From SLFT01 sp964493075 (lineage in GTDB: Bacteria > Hydrogenedentota > Hydrogenedentia > Hydrogenedentales > CAITNO01), in contig CAZBNU010000002.1 in NCBI GenBank assembly GCA_964493075.1, positions 1-62,871 of the forward strand: DNA of 62,871 bases, given 5' to 3'. Made by a program: the position numbers and the translations under genes. Positions 33,675 to 42,990 of the stretch are shown piece after piece (within the stretch, counting starts at the first letter, position 1; every line of letters starts with the position of its first letter). The notes under the pieces are model-generated. The model had not been told where the DNA came from, made no database searches, and saw only the letters and a program-made list of their open reading frames with translations.

Positions 33675-34512
33675 GGCAACAACACTCCTCCTGCCAGTGC
33701 GAGCTTAGTCCATACCAGTTTACACCATTTAGTGCATCTACATGATACGGTATCAGGCTACAGATAATACAGTTGGTGACCCAGATAGGCAGGGGGATCG
33801 CCTATGCTTCGCTCTTTCCAGCACAAAATCCCCAATTTCATTTTTCCAGAAAGGCTGTTAGCGATCCCAGTGTTTACGTTGTTGATATTTTTGGGCGTCA
33901 GGCCTACAATTACCCCATGCCATTCCCAGGTATACTTTTTCCTATAAGATGCTTCTGGCTTTCGGTTTTCCATATATTGTGTTGGGCTTGCTGAAAAGTT
34001 ATGCACCGTTTATCCACAACCCCACCTGTAGTTTTATTGGATATAAGAAGTTTCAACAACTAAGGGAAACAGATGTAACGGACACATTATCTCCATACAT
34101 TTCTTCCTGTTAGAAATATTATTGAGCATGCGCATTACTTTCCTGGCTTTTGCATGGTCTTTTTCTAGCCACCTTTTCATTAAAACTTGACATGTTTTCC
34201 ACACCCTTAATCACGTCGCACCTCAGGTATTTGCCCCCATATATGGGTCTGTTTATGCAAGGGCAATTTAAGATGAGGGGCAGCGCGGTAAGAATCCAAA
34301 GTTTTTTTGGGCGTATTCGTTAAAGCCGAAAAAGTAGAATAGGCCCGGCAGTCTCGTGCTAGTTCGCATTTTTGGTTATCTTTCATGAAAATAGTTTTGG
34401 CTAGCGTTCCCGGCACTCAACACAAGCTAAGATACTTACGCTCATAAAAAAAGCGGCCTTCCTGTGTTGGAAGACCGCATTTAACAAATCAAACGCTTTT
34501 TCTTTTATACCA
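33675..34512. other. 838-bp AT-rich intergenic region
   Basis: No convincing gene. It contains one perfect DnaA-box-like TTATCCACA (34010-34018), a near match TTTTCCACA (34195-34203) and, at its right end, the pilQ terminator. GGCAGGAGGAG before the GlpD fusion is its ribosome site. Short frames (33758-34006 and 34207-34416, minus) have no ribosome-binding site or recognisable family. Two boxes are too few for an origin call. Confidence 0.5.
34446..34478 (-). terminator. intrinsic terminator of the pilMNOPQ operon
   Basis: Stem GCGGTCTTCC / GGAAGGCCGC on the minus strand (34453-34478, one G-T pair, 6-nt loop) followed by TTTTTTTA. 34 nt after the pilQ stop. Confidence 0.9.
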
Positions 34513-36795
34513 TTAGAGCCCGTGACGCCATTGCCTCTGAACATTCTTTTGCAATTCAGGATGCATAACCTCGTGCATATTGCTTTCCCATGCGTCCACA
34601 TAAGGTTCCGCCGGTGTTGCTTTTTCTAGGGCATCTTTTTGATAGGGCGTCAATTCAGGAATATCATCGGGGACTACTGTACAAGTGAGGAACACCATGA
34701 GTTCATTAATCTGCTCAACACGCTGGTTGTTGCGGAAGAGGAAATTCACCACAGGCACATCGCCGAGGACTGGAATCTTTTTCGTTGAAGAGGTCGCCGA
34801 ATTTTTGCGAAGGCCTCCAACAAATATGGTCTGGCCATTGCCCATACGCATGGTAGAGCTGACCTCACGTTTGTCTTCAATGGGCACTCCCTGAAATTCG
34901 CCAAACAGGTTACTCTCTTTACCTTCAATCGTGGTTATAATCGTATCGTCGTTAGAAACCTTTGGCGTAACAGTAAATACAGTACCTACTTCTTTAAACT
35001 GCGTATTGGTCTGAGACCCACCAGCACCTGTCTGCTGAATTTCAATATAGGGAATTTCCTGCGATATGGAAATTTCGGCAGGTTCATTTTCCAGGGTGGT
35101 CAAGATTGGGTTGGAGACCAGATGGGCGTTTCGGTTGCGGACTTCCAGTTGAATTAAGCCACGCCAATCAATGCTGCCAGTCAGTACGCCGAAGTTCATC
35201 AATCCCGCCGGATTTTGCAACGCTTCCAAGTCGGACAGGAAGTTCAGTTCCTGCAGGTTGCCCACAGCACGACCATTAGCGCCCAGAGCAGCCTCCCGTC
35301 TTGAGAAGCGCTGCACGGAATCTATGAGCCACTGCACGCCGGTGTCCGCTTCATCACTAAGTACTGCATCCACCACCATCGTCTCTATCAACACTTGTTT
35401 GGTGGCGATATCAAGTTTTTTCACAACCTGTGCAACTTGTTCCACAACAATCGGAAGGTCCGTCACAATCAAGTGGGATGCACGCTCATCCGCTTCAACT
35501 TCGCCGCCCTTGGGGCTGAGCATTTTTTGAACTATGGGCATCAAGTCTTTTGGATTAGCATAGTTAAGCGCTATCACTTCAGTTACTGTGGGCAACACTG
35601 GCTCGGCGACATCCAACTGATGCGCCATGGCAATCAACTCATCCACCCTGTTCTTGGGTGCGCTTATGACCAGGGTATTTGTCTTGGGATTACTGGAAAT
35701 GTTAATGGCAGCTTCATCACGAATACCACTGACGATTTCGTCCAATACTCCCTTAATTTCGCCAGCATCGGCCCGTTCCATGGTCAACATGGTGGTCTTG
35801 CGGTTAACAGCGGCGGCTTCTTCATAAGGCACGATGAAGTAAATGCCTTCTTCTTCAACCATGCCAAGCCCATTCATACGCAGGGCCGTCTCCATGGCTA
35901 CGCGAAGCGGCACCTGCCGCAGATTGGCGGTCACCACGCCCGTCAACTGGGTGCCCGCAATAATATTGAGGTCTGCCTTGAGGGCAAGAATAGCGACTAC
36001 ATTTGTGAGGTCTACTTCTCGGAAATCTACATCCACCAGCTGTTCAAGCGGGTCGCCAACATACGTTTTCCGGGGACGTGATATGGGCGCGGCCGCTGGT
36101 GCAACAGCATCCTCGGCTTCTCCTGGAGTTTCCGCCAAAGGAGCCGTGGAAACGGGCGCATCCGGTTTTGGCGCATCAATCGGCGCGGTAGCGACCGGGT
36201 CCATAGGATCTGCGCCAGCAGAAACAGCACGCATCAATCCGCGCAGCTGCCCCACAAGCGATTCTTGGGACTGGCGCACCATATCATTGCTCTGCACACG
36301 AGGGGCAGGCGGAGCAGGCGGGGCAACAGGCGTAACCTCTTCTCCTCCAGCAGGGGCTTCAGGCTCCTCTAAGGGGGCTTCCTCAACCGCCGGAGCCTCT
36401 TCCATCTGCAGGAAGGCCACCGCTTCGCCCTGTTCATCTGAAACACGCGGATTCAGCAAGATCGCAGGCGCACCCACCTCGGCATAAGGCACCGCAACCG
36501 CAGGCGAGGCCTCCGCCTGGCTTACCAACAACGCATTCAGTGCGTTGGCAAGCAACGCCTCCTTCTGCCGTTGCTGTTCCGGCGTACAAGATATTTTCGT
36601 TTCTACGGGTGTGTCAGCAGTGCAAGGCACAGCAGTACCACGCAGTTGCTCCAGTTGTTTTGCCAGCACTTCACTACGCTGCTGGTAACTGGAGGTATCA
36701 TCCGTACCGGCAAAAGCCGGCAACGTTTGCAGCGGATACCCTGTAATACTTATAACCGCCAACCCGATCAATAAGATGCGCAACAGATGCAGCAT
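34513..36795 (-). CDS. pilQ: type IV pilus secretin PilQ
   Basis: Outer-membrane channel for the pilus. 760 residues: signal segment LRILLIGLAVISITGYPLQTLPAFA; a 200-residue Pro/Ala/Glu-rich linker where AMIN domains sit in other PilQ proteins; an STN/N0 domain VDFREVDLTNVVAILALKADLNIIAGT; an N1 domain with NPKTNTLVISAPKNRVDELI; and the secretin core LVSNPILTTLENEPAEISISQEIPY, GTVFTVTPKVS, RMGNGQTIFVGGLRKN and VPVLGDVPVVNFLFRNN-type C-terminal block. No AMIN domain is recognisable, so peptidoglycan anchoring may differ. Last gene of the operon. Confidence 0.95.
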   Translation of the reverse strand: MLHLLRILLIGLAVISITGYPLQTLPAFAGTDDTSSYQQRSEVLAKQLEQLRGTAVPCTADTPVETKISCTPEQQRQKEALLANALNALLVSQAEASPAVAVPYAEVGAPAILLNPRVSDEQGEAVAFLQMEEAPAVEEAPLEEPEAPAGGEEVTPVAPPAPPAPRVQSNDMVRQSQESLVGQLRGLMRAVSAGADPMDPVATAPIDAPKPDAPVSTAPLAETPGEAEDAVAPAAAPISRPRKTYVGDPLEQLVDVDFREVDLTNVVAILALKADLNIIAGTQLTGVVTANLRQVPLRVAMETALRMNGLGMVEEEGIYFIVPYEEAAAVNRKTTMLTMERADAGEIKGVLDEIVSGIRDEAAINISSNPKTNTLVISAPKNRVDELIAMAHQLDVAEPVLPTVTEVIALNYANPKDLMPIVQKMLSPKGGEVEADERASHLIVTDLPIVVEQVAQVVKKLDIATKQVLIETMVVDAVLSDEADTGVQWLIDSVQRFSRREAALGANGRAVGNLQELNFLSDLEALQNPAGLMNFGVLTGSIDWRGLIQLEVRNRNAHLVSNPILTTLENEPAEISISQEIPYIEIQQTGAGGSQTNTQFKEVGTVFTVTPKVSNDDTIITTIEGKESNLFGEFQGVPIEDKREVSSTMRMGNGQTIFVGGLRKNSATSSTKKIPVLGDVPVVNFLFRNNQRVEQINELMVFLTCTVVPDDIPELTPYQKDALEKATPAEPYVDAWESNMHEVMHPELQKNVQRQWRHGL

Positions 36796-36798
36796 GGA

Positions 36799-37365
36799 TC
36801 AGAACTCCTTCATTTCCAGTGGACGTATGCTCTCGCCGATTTTGAGCAGTACCCGCGTAGGCTCTATATCTTGAACCACGACGCCGTCTGCAAACACATA
36901 CCCTTCATGAACAACCATATTATCTATAATCGCAACGGGATTCACATCATCCCAGATAATGCCTGTTACCTCACGAACCCGTTTTCTATCGTCCGGAGGG
37001 CCTGGAGTATCATCAGGTGGAACACCATCATCAGAAATGGTGGGCATCCCTACCAGCGGTGTCAGCGGATTGCGAGCAATCTTCACAGCACGGTAATCCA
37101 TGGGCTGCACCTCAACCGACTGGGTCAACTCCTCTATATTAATCTCAGTGGCCTCCAGCAGATTCACCGAGGCCGCCGTTGCTGCAGGTCTGGTGTTTCT
37201 AGGGGGCTTCTCGGCGGCATCAGCCGCTTTCCCACTATTGCCAGAGACCTCGGCACTTCCAGGGGGCACATCTCCTGCCAGCAGGAACTGGTACACCAGC
37301 ACGCCCACCAAAACCGCACCGAGCACACCCGCGATGATCACTTGTTTTTTTTGTTGGTCATCCAT
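36799..37365 (-). CDS. pilP: type IV pilus assembly protein PilP-like
   Basis: 188 residues: N-terminal membrane anchor VIIAGVLGAVLVGVLVYQFLLAG, Pro/Ala/Thr-rich linker, and a C-terminal PilP/GspC-type beta domain VREVTGIIWDDVNPVAIIDNMVVHEGYVFADGVVVQDIEPTRVLLK. The usual lipidated Cys of proteobacterial PilP is absent; a transmembrane helix takes its place. PilP links the PilN-PilO inner-membrane platform to PilQ. It shares one base with the pilO stop (TAATG) and ends 3 nt before pilQ. Confidence 0.85.
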   Translation of the reverse strand: MDDQQKKQVIIAGVLGAVLVGVLVYQFLLAGDVPPGSAEVSGNSGKAADAAEKPPRNTRPAATAASVNLLEATEINIEELTQSVEVQPMDYRAVKIARNPLTPLVGMPTISDDGVPPDDTPGPPDDRKRVREVTGIIWDDVNPVAIIDNMVVHEGYVFADGVVVQDIEPTRVLLKIGESIRPLEMKEF

Positions 37366-37940
37366 TACTTCGCACCTGCTTCGTCTTGAATAAACCTGAA
37401 CGTGCTGAGTATAAATTGCGTCTGCGAAACACCATTTTCTTCCTCTCCAATATCAATATCGGAAATTTTAAAATAACGCTGACTCCGCTCAAGCATGTTG
37501 ATAAAGGTAACCACGTCGTGAAACTTGCCAATGGCCATCACCTTATAAGGGATAACCTCTATATTAGCCTCTTTACGCGTGGGCTGGGAAGACAACTCCA
37601 CACGTAACCCAAGGTCTGCTGCCTGCGTTTCAATCCCTCGCAGTAGACTCGGAATCTCCATCTTTTCCGGCAGACGCTGTTCAAAAAGCGTCACCAGATT
37701 GTTCATTTTGTCCGCCTCTTCCTGCAACGCATCAATGTTCGCGTCAATCTTCTGTGCGGCCTTCAGCTCTTCGCTGATCGTTTTATACTCCTCAGCACGG
37801 GCCGCAATGGTCACTCGCTTCCCGGTATAGACCAGAAAGAAGAATCCCACAAACAGCCCGACTGTGACGGCGAGTACAACACCGACAAAAATCCAGTCCT
37901 GCAGGGTTACTTTGCCTTTAAACATGTCCATCATGGGCAT
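37365..37940 (-). CDS. pilO: type IV pilus assembly protein PilO
   Basis: 191 residues: a transmembrane helix DWIFVGVVLAVTVGLFVGFFFLV, a coiled coil (ARAEEYKTISEELKAAQKIDANIDALQEE), and a ferredoxin-like C-terminal domain with PSLLRGIETQAADLGLRVELSS and the typical FHDVVTFINMLERSQRYFKISDIDI. Works with PilN and PilP in the alignment complex. GAGGT lies before the ATG. The 72 nt between pilN and pilO can fold (GCGGG...CCCGC and TGCGCATCAATATGCGC). Confidence 0.9.
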   Translation of the reverse strand: MPMMDMFKGKVTLQDWIFVGVVLAVTVGLFVGFFFLVYTGKRVTIAARAEEYKTISEELKAAQKIDANIDALQEEADKMNNLVTLFEQRLPEKMEIPSLLRGIETQAADLGLRVELSSQPTRKEANIEVIPYKVMAIGKFHDVVTFINMLERSQRYFKISDIDIGEEENGVSQTQFILSTFRFIQDEAGAK

Positions 37941-38012
37941 CTATTACCTCGCGCATATTGATGCGCACCTAGCGGGTTCGCCGCCCATGGGCAGTCCCGC
38001 AACCACGTTTAT

Positions 38013-38669
38013 TTACAAAATCAAATATTCAAAAACAAATTCACGTACGGGTTCTTCATCAAATTCAGTATCGGTAATCTGAGACGTATACAGTTGAAAC
38101 ACCTCTGAAAAATCCAAGTCCGAAGTAGTATTTGCCGCCAGCGTAGCCGTGCTGCTCATGCCACTTGCATCATCAACGGCATACCCTGAGACTTCCAGTA
38201 TCGACCGCGTCACCTGCTTTCTTTCCATTTTGGGCCGGCCCGTTTTGGGGTCATTAATCGGCTTGCCATCTTTGCCGAGAGACGGCACTTCTTCCGTGAA
38301 TCTGCGTTCTGTCAACCGCAGCCGTTTGTACCAAATATTGTCCGGGGTCAACGCCATCAGCTGGTGCAGATGTTCAGACCAGATGGTCCTACCTTCCAGG
38401 ATCGTCTTGATAGTCGCCACCATAGTATTCAGTTGCTGCTTCTGCAGTTCCAGTTGTTCATACTTCTCAACCGTGGCTGACAGCTGTTGCAACGCCGCCT
38501 GCTGCTTGGCAACCTGCTGTTCTATGGTTTTTAGTTCCACATTGAGGCTCAAATAGGTCTGCCCCATGAAAAACAGTACCGCCAGCAGTATGGCAAGACT
38601 GATAATATGCGGTAAGGGCGTCCGCGTAATAGGCCGCTGCTCCAAGGGCAGTAGGTTAATTTTAATCAT
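38013..38669 (-). CDS. pilN: type IV pilus assembly protein PilN
   Basis: About 218 residues beginning MIKINLLPLEQRP, the conserved cytoplasmic tail by which PilN binds PilM (INLLP). Then a membrane helix ISLAILLAVLFFMGQTYLSL, a coiled coil (ELKTIEQQVAKQQAALQQLSATVEKYE), and a Fimbrial_PilN-type C-terminal domain (WSEHLHQLMALTPDNIWYKRLRL). The frame is open 20 codons upstream but that part overlaps pilM; the ATG at 38669, 13 nt after pilM, is correct. Confidence 0.92.
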   Translation of the reverse strand: MIKINLLPLEQRPITRTPLPHIISLAILLAVLFFMGQTYLSLNVELKTIEQQVAKQQAALQQLSATVEKYEQLELQKQQLNTMVATIKTILEGRTIWSEHLHQLMALTPDNIWYKRLRLTERRFTEEVPSLGKDGKPINDPKTGRPKMERKQVTRSILEVSGYAVDDASGMSSTATLAANTTSDLDFSEVFQLYTSQITDTEFDEEPVREFVFEYLIL

Positions 38670-38682
38670 TGACCGGTTATCC

Positions 38683-39951
38683 TCATAAATCCGCCATGCC
38701 GCGCGCGGCGAGGCCCACAGCCACCACAAACTGGGCAGGGCGTTTTATCAAAGGTTTCAATGCACTCTCCTCACCCAGCAACAAATTACTGTCCAGCGGA
38801 TTGGCGATCTCCACCACCCCAAATCCGAGTTCATCTTTAAGCGTCATTGCCACAAGCGGAAAATCAGCCATACCACCTGCCAGCACAATCCTGTCAACAG
38901 GCTGCTCATAGAGCTGATGTTCGTAATAGTCAAAGGAACGCCTGAATTCCACGCCCATGCGGCTGAGGGGGCCAGCCACCATGTCTTCAATACGCTGCGT
39001 TTTCTTTTCCATCATCGCCGGCGCAGACATACCCTGATTAAAAGAATTTGACGCGCCGCCTCCCATGCTTCCCATCTCTTCGTCAAGGGGGTCGAGCAGC
39101 GAACCGCCGCCGCCCAACTCCGCAAAAGGATCGCCCGCCATGGGCACTTCATCATCATCTGCAAACCCAATTTCCGTCTCCAGCGCTTCCAGCGCTTCGG
39201 GAACATCGGTATCGGTCATACTTTTTTGCTCATACCCCTCAACAAGTTGGATAGCCGCATCAAAGTCGCAACGGCTGGCCTTTGCCACCGCCTGGATAAT
39301 TTCACGGGCACCCCAGTTGACTTCACGTATGAAATTTGATACGCCGTCCTTGATGAAATGGATGCTCGAAGAATTCAGGCCGACATTGATGATGGCCACC
39401 GTTTCACCGACCCGCAGAAAATCACAGGCTTCGCCAGCGTCTGCTAGGGCGAGAGAGTCCACACTTAACACGCCACACTGTACTTCAGCGCCACGCAAAA
39501 CCTGAAGCCGGCTTTCGATCTCGTCATGTTTCGCGGCAACAAGCAACACCTTCAACTGGCGGCGCTCATCTTCCTGATACTCATCAAGCACCACCCAATC
39601 CAAAAACACATCCTTCAAATCGTAGGGCATGTTGTTCGCCGCTTCGCGCTCAATGGCGGCACGGAGTTGTTCTTTAGGCACATCGGTCAACCGGGGGTAT
39701 CGCACTACTACCGTATTTCCGGTCAACGCCGCTGACACATGGCTTTGGGGCACGGGCATCGCCTCAAGCGCCGCTATTACAGCGCCTATCTGCGCACGTA
39801 CAGGATCAACATTTGATTCGTTCCTGTCCACCAACGCGCACGTCGCCTGGTCAATTCTCAAACGACCCGACGACCGCGACATCAGCACTGCTTTCACAGC
39901 GTGCGTGCCTATGTCCAAGCCTATCGCTTTTTTTGGTTTCGTGAAGCCCAA
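38683..39951 (-). CDS. pilM: type IV pilus assembly protein PilM with low-complexity insert
   Basis: Actin-like cytoplasmic ATPase of the pilus platform. The 422 residues have AIGLDIGTHAVKAVLMS (phosphate 1), VRYPRLTDVPKEQLRAAIEREAANNMPYDLKDVFLDW, VAIINVGLNSSSIHFIKDGVSNFIREVNWG (phosphate 2) and VDRIVLAGGMADFPLV (adenosine motif). Between residues about 240 and 310 a 70-residue acidic and Gly/Ser/Met-rich segment (DDDEVPMAGDPFAELGGGGSLLDP...) is inserted. Typical PilM proteins are about 350 residues, so this accounts for the extra length. First gene of pilMNOPQ. Confidence 0.93.
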   Translation of the reverse strand: MGFTKPKKAIGLDIGTHAVKAVLMSRSSGRLRIDQATCALVDRNESNVDPVRAQIGAVIAALEAMPVPQSHVSAALTGNTVVVRYPRLTDVPKEQLRAAIEREAANNMPYDLKDVFLDWVVLDEYQEDERRQLKVLLVAAKHDEIESRLQVLRGAEVQCGVLSVDSLALADAGEACDFLRVGETVAIINVGLNSSSIHFIKDGVSNFIREVNWGAREIIQAVAKASRCDFDAAIQLVEGYEQKSMTDTDVPEALEALETEIGFADDDEVPMAGDPFAELGGGGSLLDPLDEEMGSMGGGASNSFNQGMSAPAMMEKKTQRIEDMVAGPLSRMGVEFRRSFDYYEHQLYEQPVDRIVLAGGMADFPLVAMTLKDELGFGVVEIANPLDSNLLLGEESALKPLIKRPAQFVVAVGLAARGMADL

Positions 39952-40089
39952 AACGCCATCTACTCCTATCGGTGTACATCACTCAATATGCAAACCAACA
40001 TCCACACTGATTAAAATAGTATCACAAACAAAACCTCAATTTACACAAACTCTACTTTTTCTCCCACTTCAAACAAGAGAATTTTAGTA

Positions 40090-40118
40090 AGTCTATCACA
40101 AATATGATATTCTGTCAA
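40090..40118 (-). promoter_or_regulatory. proximal promoter of pilMNOPQ
   Basis: On the minus strand TTGACA (40113-40118), 17-bp spacer ending TGA, TAGACT (40090-40095). A strong extended -10 promoter about 140 bp before pilM. Confidence 0.6.
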
Positions 40119-40224
40119 CACTTTACCGCTTCAACTGTCCCATGCACTGTAAAGCACTTTGACGGATAACCAAAGACAAGCGATCTGTGCATACCATACA
40201 CAACAAATCTCTCCGTCCACCTTT

Positions 40225-40254
40225 AGCGTATCATAGAATGCGCGACTTTGTCAA
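40225..40254 (-). promoter_or_regulatory. distal promoter upstream of pilM
   Basis: On the minus strand TTGACA (40249-40254), 18-bp spacer ending TGA, TACGCT (40225-40230). The 11-mer TATGATACGCT at the -10 is identical to that of the SRP RNA promoter. Confidence 0.5.
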
Positions 40255-40509
40255 CAATTTTTTATATATTATTTTCAACAACCAAAACAAAGCACAAATA
40301 AAGGTTTAACAACAAAAATATCATGATGGGCAAGCAGCCAGCATATCCTGTCGTTTGCCCGCTGCCAGAAGAGGGACCGGCGGTTCCCACACAGCCTATG
40401 ATTGTACCACGATTATATTGCCTCAATTCCTTCATGTGGTATATACTTGCCCAACGATCAATGAAACACCGCTTGAAGCACAACACGACACTCCAACAGG
40501 AAAATTTAT

Positions 40510-41388
40510 ATGGCAAAAAGCATGACCGGGTTCGCCCGAACCACCACCACCCTTGGCAACGAAACCATTACCATTGAGATCAGCGGCGTTAACCATCGTT
40601 TTCTGGATTGCTCAATCCGACTTCCCGGACCGTGGGCCATGGTGGAAACCAGCCTGCGCGAAATTATCAAGCAACACATTTCGCGAGGCAAACTAAATAT
40701 TTTTATCCGCCATGGACGAGGCACCGGCACAATGCCGCCCATCCGGCTTGACCAGGAACGGGCACGCCAATACATCGAGGCATCCCGCATGCTGATGCAC
40801 GAAATGCGATCCACCGACGCGCTTTCCCTGAACACGCTCATTACTCTCGATGGCGTTATTACTTCTATGGAAGAAGAACCGAACATTGAAGAAATTGAAA
40901 AGACACTGGGCGCTGCCCTTGAAGAAGCACTGGTACAACTGAACGAGATGCGCGCCCACGAAGGAGCCGCGCTTGTTGAAGCACTGCTTCACCACCTCAC
41001 CGTTCTTGAAAGTTCCACGATACGCTTAGAGGCACGTGCACCTGAACTCGTCGAAGCCTATCAGGAACGGTTGCGTCAGCGCATGGAAGAAATCAACGCT
41101 GAGGTGGGCGTGAAAGAAGAACGGCTCGCGATGGAAGTTGCCGTAATGGCGGAGCGCATGGACGTAACCGAAGAACTGGTACGGTTAAAAGCGCACATCA
41201 AACATGCCCGCGAGATTATGGCAGCGGATGGCGCGATTGGCCGCGACCTCAACTTCCTTACCCAGGAAATGCAGCGGGAAGTCAACACCCTCGGCTCAAA
41301 ACTGCGCGGTGTGGACACCTGCCGCGACGTCATCGAGATGAAGGCGGAGGTGGAGAAATTTCGCGAGCAGTTGCAAAATATCGAATGA
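40510..41388 (+). CDS. yicC: YicC-family endoribonuclease
   Basis: The 292 residues match the YicC-like family (N-terminal and DUF1732 domains): MAKSMTGFARTTTTLGNETITIEISGVNHRFLDCSIRLP at the start and REIMAADGAIGRDLNFLTQEMQREVNTLGSKLRG at the end. The latter is the conserved C-terminal block with GRDLNFLTQEMxREVNT. E. coli YicC is a toroidal endoribonuclease acting on small RNAs such as RyhB. AGGAAAA precedes the ATG. It is usually upstream of gmk, but here it stands alone. Confidence 0.93.
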   Translation: MAKSMTGFARTTTTLGNETITIEISGVNHRFLDCSIRLPGPWAMVETSLREIIKQHISRGKLNIFIRHGRGTGTMPPIRLDQERARQYIEASRMLMHEMRSTDALSLNTLITLDGVITSMEEEPNIEEIEKTLGAALEEALVQLNEMRAHEGAALVEALLHHLTVLESSTIRLEARAPELVEAYQERLRQRMEEINAEVGVKEERLAMEVAVMAERMDVTEELVRLKAHIKHAREIMAADGAIGRDLNFLTQEMQREVNTLGSKLRGVDTCRDVIEMKAEVEKFREQLQNIE

Positions 41389-41398
41389 TCCTGTCCGT

Positions 41399-42604
41399 TT
41401 ATTCCCCGTCAAGAAAACGCTCACCTGCATAAGCAATCGCCCAAGCACCCAGCGGTGCAGTCACCAGTATGCTCAATACCGTAATGGCGAGAATCGTTTC
41501 GCCGGGCGCCGTATCCACTCCCGCGCTGGTCATCATCAATAACGGCGTTGCGCCAATAGCCGCCTGCACCGTCCCCTTGGGAATGGCGGTCGTAGCGATA
41601 AACAGGCGCACCCTGCGGGAAAACCTGCTGCCGGCAGTGCAGAGAAAAACGCCTGCTATACGCGCCGTCAGACCGCCGGTCAGAATCACAATACCCACCA
41701 GGCCGGTTTTCATGGCTACCTGAAAGTCCACCTGAGCGCCCACCATGGTGAACAGCACAATCTCTGAGAATATCCATATCTTCGCTAGTTTCGCGGACAT
41801 TTCATGGGCATACCCATCACGCAGTTCCAGGATGATAAACCCCATCGCCATAACGGCAGGCAGCGCCGCAAAAGGAATGTGAACATGCATCCCGAGGAGT
41901 TGTTCAGCACGCAGGAAAAGCATGGCAAGGGCAATAAGCGTCATGGCCCGTTTGGTGGCGCGGGGATTGATGATATTGAAGAGATAACATAACGCAGCGC
42001 CCGCAGCCAAACCGACAACAATACCTAAAAATACCGCAATTGGAACCGCACCCAGTTCGCGAAAAAGAGGACCGCCGTCGCCCAGATACAAATGCATCAG
42101 TATCCCGAATACCACGATTACAAGGGTGTTTTCCAGAGAAGCGGCCGCAAGCACTGCCGTGGGCGCATCGGATTTGCCGCCTTTACCGCGTTCCATGAAG
42201 TCAAGCATGAGCGGCACCACCACGGCTGGCGATACAGCACAGACCACAGCGCCCAGCAACATCGCCGCCCCAAAATCCAACCCCAACAGAGGAGGCGCGA
42301 TCAGGGTTATGACGATCCCTTCCAAAAGAGCCGGTACAAAAGCAAGCAGCAAAGCGCGAACTCCGATACGGTTCAATGTGACGCGGTTGAGTTTAAGGCC
42401 CGCACGCAAAAGGATAATCACCAGCGCTACGGATCGCATCTCAACGCCAAGCGCGAGCATCTCGATGGAAATAAAGCCCAACAGATTTGGACCCAGCAAC
42501 ATGCCCACCAGTAACATGCCCACCAGTCCCGGTTGACGACACTTGCGCATCAGCCAATCCGCAATCAACGCTACGATCAATACGCCAAAAAAATCTATTA
42601 TCAT
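41399..42604 (-). CDS. cation:proton antiporter (CPA superfamily, NhaP/Kef-like membrane domain)
   Basis: The 401 residues consist almost wholly of 11-13 hydrophobic segments: FFGVLIVALIADWLM, GLVGMLLVGMLLGPNLLG, LVIILLRAGLKLN and LGAVVCAVSPAVVVPLMLDF (the discontinuous-helix motif of CPA1 exchangers). Later come FTMVGAQVDF and AAIGATPLLM. It ends right after the membrane domain and has no cytoplasmic TrkA-N/RCK part. Probably exchanges Na+ or K+ for H+. Convergent with yicC, with 10 nt between the two stops. Confidence 0.85.
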   Translation of the reverse strand: MIIDFFGVLIVALIADWLMRKCRQPGLVGMLLVGMLLGPNLLGFISIEMLALGVEMRSVALVIILLRAGLKLNRVTLNRIGVRALLLAFVPALLEGIVITLIAPPLLGLDFGAAMLLGAVVCAVSPAVVVPLMLDFMERGKGGKSDAPTAVLAAASLENTLVIVVFGILMHLYLGDGGPLFRELGAVPIAVFLGIVVGLAAGAALCYLFNIINPRATKRAMTLIALAMLFLRAEQLLGMHVHIPFAALPAVMAMGFIILELRDGYAHEMSAKLAKIWIFSEIVLFTMVGAQVDFQVAMKTGLVGIVILTGGLTARIAGVFLCTAGSRFSRRVRLFIATTAIPKGTVQAAIGATPLLMMTSAGVDTAPGETILAITVLSILVTAPLGAWAIAYAGERFLDGE

Positions 42605-42990
42605 TTTTTATCCGAGGTCCCTTGGGAAACTGTTATAAACAGAAAGCGGCAATACAGACACACAAAATTAAAATGCAGGTATAACACGAAAACACAGGAG
42701 TCATCAGTGCCGCTTGTCAGGCAGGACGGTTAAAGGCGAACCCCATCGCCGCTGAAAGCATAGCAAAGCCTTTGGTTTCCGGTCAAAAATGAGCAAACAT
42801 ACTATCTTATTTGTTACCAGCCTCCACACCGTTATTCCGGTTTTTATTTCTGATTCCTATCAGAAAATAAAAACCGGAATGACGTTCATGGTAGTATGTT
42901 CTCAAGTTCATCTTCTTGTTTTTATAGCGGCTACGCACCGATAATGTACTTAAATCACATCCCTTTGAATCACCCGAACAGGAAATCATC
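42605..42990. other. 386-bp divergent intergenic region (antiporter/GH2)
   Basis: Apart from the hairpin at 42834-42880 and the GH2 ribosome site AGGAAAT, no gene is seen. A minus frame at 42807-42992 runs across the hairpin and is not credible. Confidence 0.5.
42834..42880. repeat. long inverted repeat (ATTCCGG...CCGGAAT)
   Basis: Arms of 21 and 22 nt (42834-42854, 42859-42880) pair with a single bulge around a 4-nt loop. The ends ATTCCGG/CCGGAATGAC resemble a palindrome class dispersed in many bacteria. It could be a bidirectional structure or a MITE-like remnant. Confidence 0.75.

Larger units (their letters stand above)
39952..40509. other. 558-bp divergent intergenic region (pilM/yicC)
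   Basis: AT-rich. Contains two minus-strand promoters for the pil operon (40090-40118 and 40225-40254) and the yicC ribosome site AGGAAAA at its right end. A GGGCAA...TTGCCC pairing (40328-40360) could fold. A minus-strand frame at 40262-40516 ends in a hydrophobic stretch but lacks a ribosome-binding site and overlaps yicC, so it is not called. Confidence 0.55.

Noticed and set aside
33675..34512. Replication origin
   Set aside because: Only one perfect and one near DnaA box, no origin-associated genes.
40262..40516. Minus frame with hydrophobic C-terminus between pilM and yicC
   Set aside because: No ribosome-binding site, and it overlaps the yicC start and the putative pil promoter region.
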